Position numbers and translations under genes: made by a program
NCBI RefSeq assembly: GCF_006542355.1
Contig: NZ_CP038141.1
Span: forward strand, 2,099,215 to 2,163,214
Length of the DNA stretch: 64,000 bases
DNA from: Swingsia samuiensis
GTDB lineage: Bacteria; Pseudomonadota; Alphaproteobacteria; Acetobacterales; Acetobacteraceae
Reading direction: 5' to 3'
Part shown: piece by piece, positions 61,623 through 64,000 of the stretch
Layout of the letters: every line of letters starts with the position of its first letter
Position numbering within the stretch: the first letter of the stretch is position 1
Notes under the pieces: generated by a model
Told to the model about the DNA's origin: nothing
Seen by the model: only the letters and a program-made list of their open reading frames with translations
The model's database searches: none

Positions 61623-62411
61623 TTATAAACGCCAACCAGAATGAATCGCTGCAATCCCACCAGAAAGGTTACGATAGGTCACACGTTCCAAGCCTGCATT
61701 ACGCATCATATCACATAATGTCTCTTGATCTGGAAACATACGAATACTTTCAGCAAGATACTGATAGCTTTCTGAATCTTTCGCAATAATTTCACCCATT
61801 TTAGGTAAAACCTTAAAAGACCAGACGTCATAAATCGGCGAAAGAGCCGCAATTTCAACCCGTGAAAACTCAAGGCAGAAGAAACGCCCACCTGGCTTTA
61901 ACACACGCCGTGCTTCTCTCAAAACAGCATCTTTATCCGTACAGTTACGCAAGCCAAAAGCAATCGTAACACGGTCAACAGAAGCATCGGGAAGGGGAAT
62001 TGCCTCTGCATCCACAACGCAGACTTCTGTCTTATCAATCAGGCCAGCTTTAATCGCACGGTTACGACCTACAGAAAGCATTGCGGCATTAATATCGGAG
62101 AGAACAGCGGTTCCTCCTCCCGCACGCAGCCATCCAAAAGTAATATCTCCCGTGCCTCCAGCCAGATCTAAAAGCTTCATATTCGGGCGGGGATTTAACA
62201 TTCCCACAAAAATACGCTTCCAAATTCGGTGAATACCCAAAGACATGACATCATTCATGACATCATATTTTCCGGCGACACTCTCAAAAACCTCTCGCAC
62301 CATTGTTTTCTTCTGGCTTCTCGGAACGCTGCGGTAGCCAAAATCAGTGGTATCTTCATGGTGAGATGAAGACGAAGAGGGACTATGTTTGTATTCTACG
62401 CTATCGGTCAT
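61623..62411 (-). CDS. ubiE: Ubiquinone/menaquinone methyltransferase UbiE
   Basis: 262 residues from the ATG at 62411 (MTDSVEYK). The longer frame to 62477 would run into mutM on the other strand, so I reject it. The SAM motif is KLLDLAGGTGDITF, with the UbiE signature VFESVAGKYDVMNDVMSLGIHRIW near residue 40 and RVTIAFGLRNCTDKDAVLREA later. It C-methylates the quinone ring in respiratory quinone synthesis. It is transcribed with coaBC and dut. Its start lies only 30 bases from the divergent mutM start. Confidence 0.95.
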   Translation of the reverse strand: MTDSVEYKHSPSSSSSHHEDTTDFGYRSVPRSQKKTMVREVFESVAGKYDVMNDVMSLGIHRIWKRIFVGMLNPRPNMKLLDLAGGTGDITFGWLRAGGGTAVLSDINAAMLSVGRNRAIKAGLIDKTEVCVVDAEAIPLPDASVDRVTIAFGLRNCTDKDAVLREARRVLKPGGRFFCLEFSRVEIAALSPIYDVWSFKVLPKMGEIIAKDSESYQYLAESIRMFPDQETLCDMMRNAGLERVTYRNLSGGIAAIHSGWRL

Positions 62412-62441
62412 AAGCCATTCGATATATCTTTGTTTCCTATC

Positions 62442-63275
62442 ATGCCAGAACTTCCCGAAGTTGAAACCATTATGCAAGGCTTAAAATCTGCTTTTACAGG
62501 GCAGAAAATTAGTTTTGCCCAACCTTATCGACCAGACTTAAGGTGGCCTTTCCCTTTGAATTTAAAAGAAATAATGGAAAATCAAACCATTATTTCTTTT
62601 CACAGACGTGCAAAATATATCTTAATGCGCCTTAGTAATCAGTGGACCATGATTCTTCATCTGGGAATGTCAGGAAGACTTATAATCAGCTCCTCCACCG
62701 AAAAGACTCCAAGAGATAAGCATGAGCATTTCGTGTTTATCACCGAAAATGGGCAACGTGCAGGTTTAGTCGACCCGAGACGATTTGGCGCCATAGACCT
62801 CATTCCAACCCCACATGAAACTCAACACCATCTTTTATCTCACCTTGGTGTTGAACCTCTAACAGAGAGCTTCTCGAGTAAATTTTTTTATGCACACCTG
62901 CAAAAACGCAAAGCGCCAATAAAAAATACTCTTCTGGATCAAAGGATTGTTGTCGGCCTAGGAAATATTTACGTATGTGAAGCTTTATTCCGAAGTCATA
63001 TTCACCCCGCAAGGCCATCTCACTCCCTTACCTCCAATGAAGTTAAAACTTTAGTTTCACAATGCAAATCCCTTTTAAAAACAGCCATAAACTCAGGTGG
63101 ATCCACTCTTAGAGATTATGTGAACGTTAATGGCGAGAAAGGAGATTTCCAAAACTTACACCTTGTCTATGGCCGCGAAGGTGAGGGATGTCCCAATTGT
63201 GGAGAAAGCTTCAAAATTTCACGTATTATACAAGCAGGACGATCCACTTTTTTCTGTCAAAACTGCCAGAAATAG
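62442..63275 (+). CDS. mutM: Formamidopyrimidine-DNA glycosylase
   Basis: 277 residues. The start is the ATG at 62442, because catalytic Pro2 and Glu3 must follow Met (MPELPEVETIMQGLKS); the longer frame from 62385 is not used. GRLIISSS, QRAGLVDPRRFG, GLGNIYVCEALFRSHIHPAR and the C-terminal zinc finger CPNCGESFKISRI...FFCQNCQK complete the family. It excises oxidised purines such as 8-oxoguanine. No clear ribosome-binding site is present; its upstream 30 bases are shared with the divergent ubiE. Confidence 0.96.
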   Translation: MPELPEVETIMQGLKSAFTGQKISFAQPYRPDLRWPFPLNLKEIMENQTIISFHRRAKYILMRLSNQWTMILHLGMSGRLIISSSTEKTPRDKHEHFVFITENGQRAGLVDPRRFGAIDLIPTPHETQHHLLSHLGVEPLTESFSSKFFYAHLQKRKAPIKNTLLDQRIVVGLGNIYVCEALFRSHIHPARPSHSLTSNEVKTLVSQCKSLLKTAINSGGSTLRDYVNVNGEKGDFQNLHLVYGREGEGCPNCGESFKISRIIQAGRSTFFCQNCQK

Positions 63276-63327
63276 GGTAATCATCACGCATCAAAGATTT
63301 TCTCTCTGTGAAAAGCGTGTAAAAAGC

Positions 63328-63356
63328 TTGACGTTCCTGCCTTAAGTAAGGTAAAC
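63328..63356 (+). promoter_or_regulatory. Candidate rpsT promoter
   Basis: TTGACG at 63328-63333, a 17-base spacer, then GTAAAC. The -35 is good and the -10 is poor. It lies about 50-75 bases before rpsT in the only gap where such a promoter could sit. Confidence 0.35.
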
Positions 63357-63404
63357 GGCGCCAATCATTTTCGCAAAAAGACACTTAACTGAACCGAAAG
63401 ATCC

Positions 63405-63674
63405 ATGGCAAACACAGCTTCCGCCCGTAAACGCATCCGTCAAAACGAACGTCGTCGTGCTCGTAACGTTGCCCGCATGTCCCGTATGCGTACGTTCGTA
63501 AAAAAAGTTGAACACGCGATTCAGGCGGGCGATAAATCTGCCGCTAATGAAGCTCTAAAATTAGCACAACCTGAAATGCAGCGTGCGGCTGGCAAGGGTG
63601 TTGTTGCAAGAAACACAATTGCTCGTAAATTATCACGTCTTTCTGCACGCATTAAGGCTATTGCAACAGCTTAA
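63405..63674 (+). CDS. rpsT: 30S ribosomal protein S20
   Basis: 89 residues, highly basic and helical, opening [21 protein letters not shown]20 binds 16S rRNA early in 30S assembly. The start is clear (GAACCGAAAGATCC upstream). A GC-rich terminator follows 25 bases after the stop, and the non-coding stretch after it leads towards the probable dnaA gene, the usual neighbour in alphaproteobacteria. Confidence 0.97.
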   Translation: MANTASARKRIRQNERRRARNVARMSRMRTFVKKVEHAIQAGDKSAANEALKLAQPEMQRAAGKGVVARNTIARKLSRLSARIKAIATA

Positions 63675-63699
63675 GTCCTTTTTTGCATGTTATACTATA

Positions 63700-63735
63700 A
63701 ATAACGCGCTTTCCTTCGAAGGCGCGTTATTTTTT
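63700..63735 (+). terminator. Rho-independent terminator of rpsT
   Basis: A 10-bp stem AATAACGCGC/GCGCGTTATT with a 12-base inner segment, followed by a TTTTT run. It is the clearest terminator in the window. Confidence 0.85.
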
Positions 63736-63739
63736 GACT

Positions 63740-64000
63740 AAAAAATGACATTTAAACTCCATAAAAGTTATTATTTAATCTTCAAACTTGCGTCTCTCTT
63801 GGGAGAAGATTATTGTTAACAACGTTACATTTTATTATGAATCTTTGATCACATCGGAAAAATTTCCGATCTAAAAAACTAGATTCGTATTGAAAAATGA
63901 ATCTCCAATCCCTTGGCTTTATCTGCCTTGGGAATCACCATAAACTGTCTTTACCATACGCGATCGCGTTGGGTTTATTATTGAAAGGGGTACTCACAAG
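63740..64000 (+). promoter_or_regulatory. Probable dnaA regulatory region
   Basis: 261 bases with no gene. It contains three palindromic elements: TTGTTAACAA at 63813-63822, ATCGGAAA-AA-TTTCCGAT at 63853-63870, and ACGCGATCGCGT at 63958-63969. Four GANTC (CcrM methylation) sites occur at 63839, 63882, 63899 and 63932. The end (GAAAGGGG plus ten bases) looks like a ribosome-binding site with its spacer. The rpsT-dnaA order of this group suggests that dnaA starts at or just after the right edge. I see no clear DnaA boxes (TTATCCACA) here, so an origin is not supported by this stretch alone. Confidence 0.5.

Noticed and set aside
62385..62441. 19-residue extension of MutM
   Set aside because: MutM needs Pro as residue 2 for catalysis, so the start must be at 62442.
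62412..62477. Longer start for ubiE
   Set aside because: It would overlap the mutM coding start on the other strand, and homology begins after 62411.
63740..64000. Replication origin
   Set aside because: I found no TTATCCACA-type DnaA boxes or AT-rich repeats strong enough to call oriC; only a dnaA leader region is supported.
1..64000. CRISPR arrays, insertion sequences, rRNA
   Set aside because: No spaced direct repeats, transposase genes or rRNA signatures were seen.

Overview
The window looks like chromosomal backbone of an AT-rich member of the Acetobacteraceae (acetic acid bacteria), perhaps Commensalibacter-like. The alphaproteobacterial assignment rests on a PhyR/NepR/EcfG general stress locus, a TrcR (DUF1013) regulator, a PopZ-type polar protein beside valS, an alphaproteobacterial-type ribosomal protein L31, and the order dut-coaBC-ubiE / mutM-rpsT leading towards dnaA. 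The genus is inferred from visible base composition and gene order only. No intact mobile element or CRISPR array was seen.

Layout. 1-500: remains of a phage lysis (spanin) cassette on the minus strand. 657-4842: dihydroxyacetone kinase, tRNA-Val, N-formylglutamate amidohydrolase and xylulokinase. 4844-8117: a glycosyltransferase, a secreted protein made of five 17-residue repeats, and a HerA-like ATPase that forms an operon with a BaiN-type flavoprotein and a CynX-type MFS transporter (to 10514). 10670-14624: a lysozyme-fold lipoprotein, a small membrane protein, a secreted NTF2-like protein and a TonB-dependent receptor. 14821-21947: pirin, then a minus-strand run of uvrD, prmA, GNAT, pepP and a lytic transglycosylase. 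21975-23413: two tandem RadC-like genes, each degenerate in a different domain. 23408-27029: purK-purE-DUF465, trcR, a small heat-shock gene with a probable ROSE-type RNA thermometer, and rpmE. 27225-31674: mscL, a lipoprotein, secDF and a Gfo/Idh/MocA oxidoreductase.

31691-37879 holds an ABC-F ATPase and the general stress response locus: phyR, two ECF sigma genes, a 58-residue nepR and a HisKA_2-type membrane histidine kinase. One sigma gene has no ATG, GTG, TTG or CTG codon at the start its protein homology requires. 37979-43666 carries cydDC, an OmpA-like lipoprotein and recQ. 43679-49342 carries a methionine-poor PCuAC-like protein, nrdR-nusB-thiL, an acetyltransferase-like protein, an SDR and glucokinase. 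49365-56913 carries tRNA-Cys, tolC-popZ-valS, ilvD and msrA. 56935-63674 carries a duplicated-permease anion-type ABC system, dut, coaBC, ubiE, mutM and rpsT.

The last 260 bases are non-coding. They contain several palindromes and four GANTC (CcrM) sites within 98 bases, and end with a ribosome-binding-like sequence. This fits the regulatory region in front of dnaA, which would begin just outside the window.

The window is mainly housekeeping genes. The points most worth a second look are the paired RadC genes, the stress-response locus with its hidden nepR and unusual sigma start, the 17-residue repeat protein, the RNA thermometer and the GANTC cluster.
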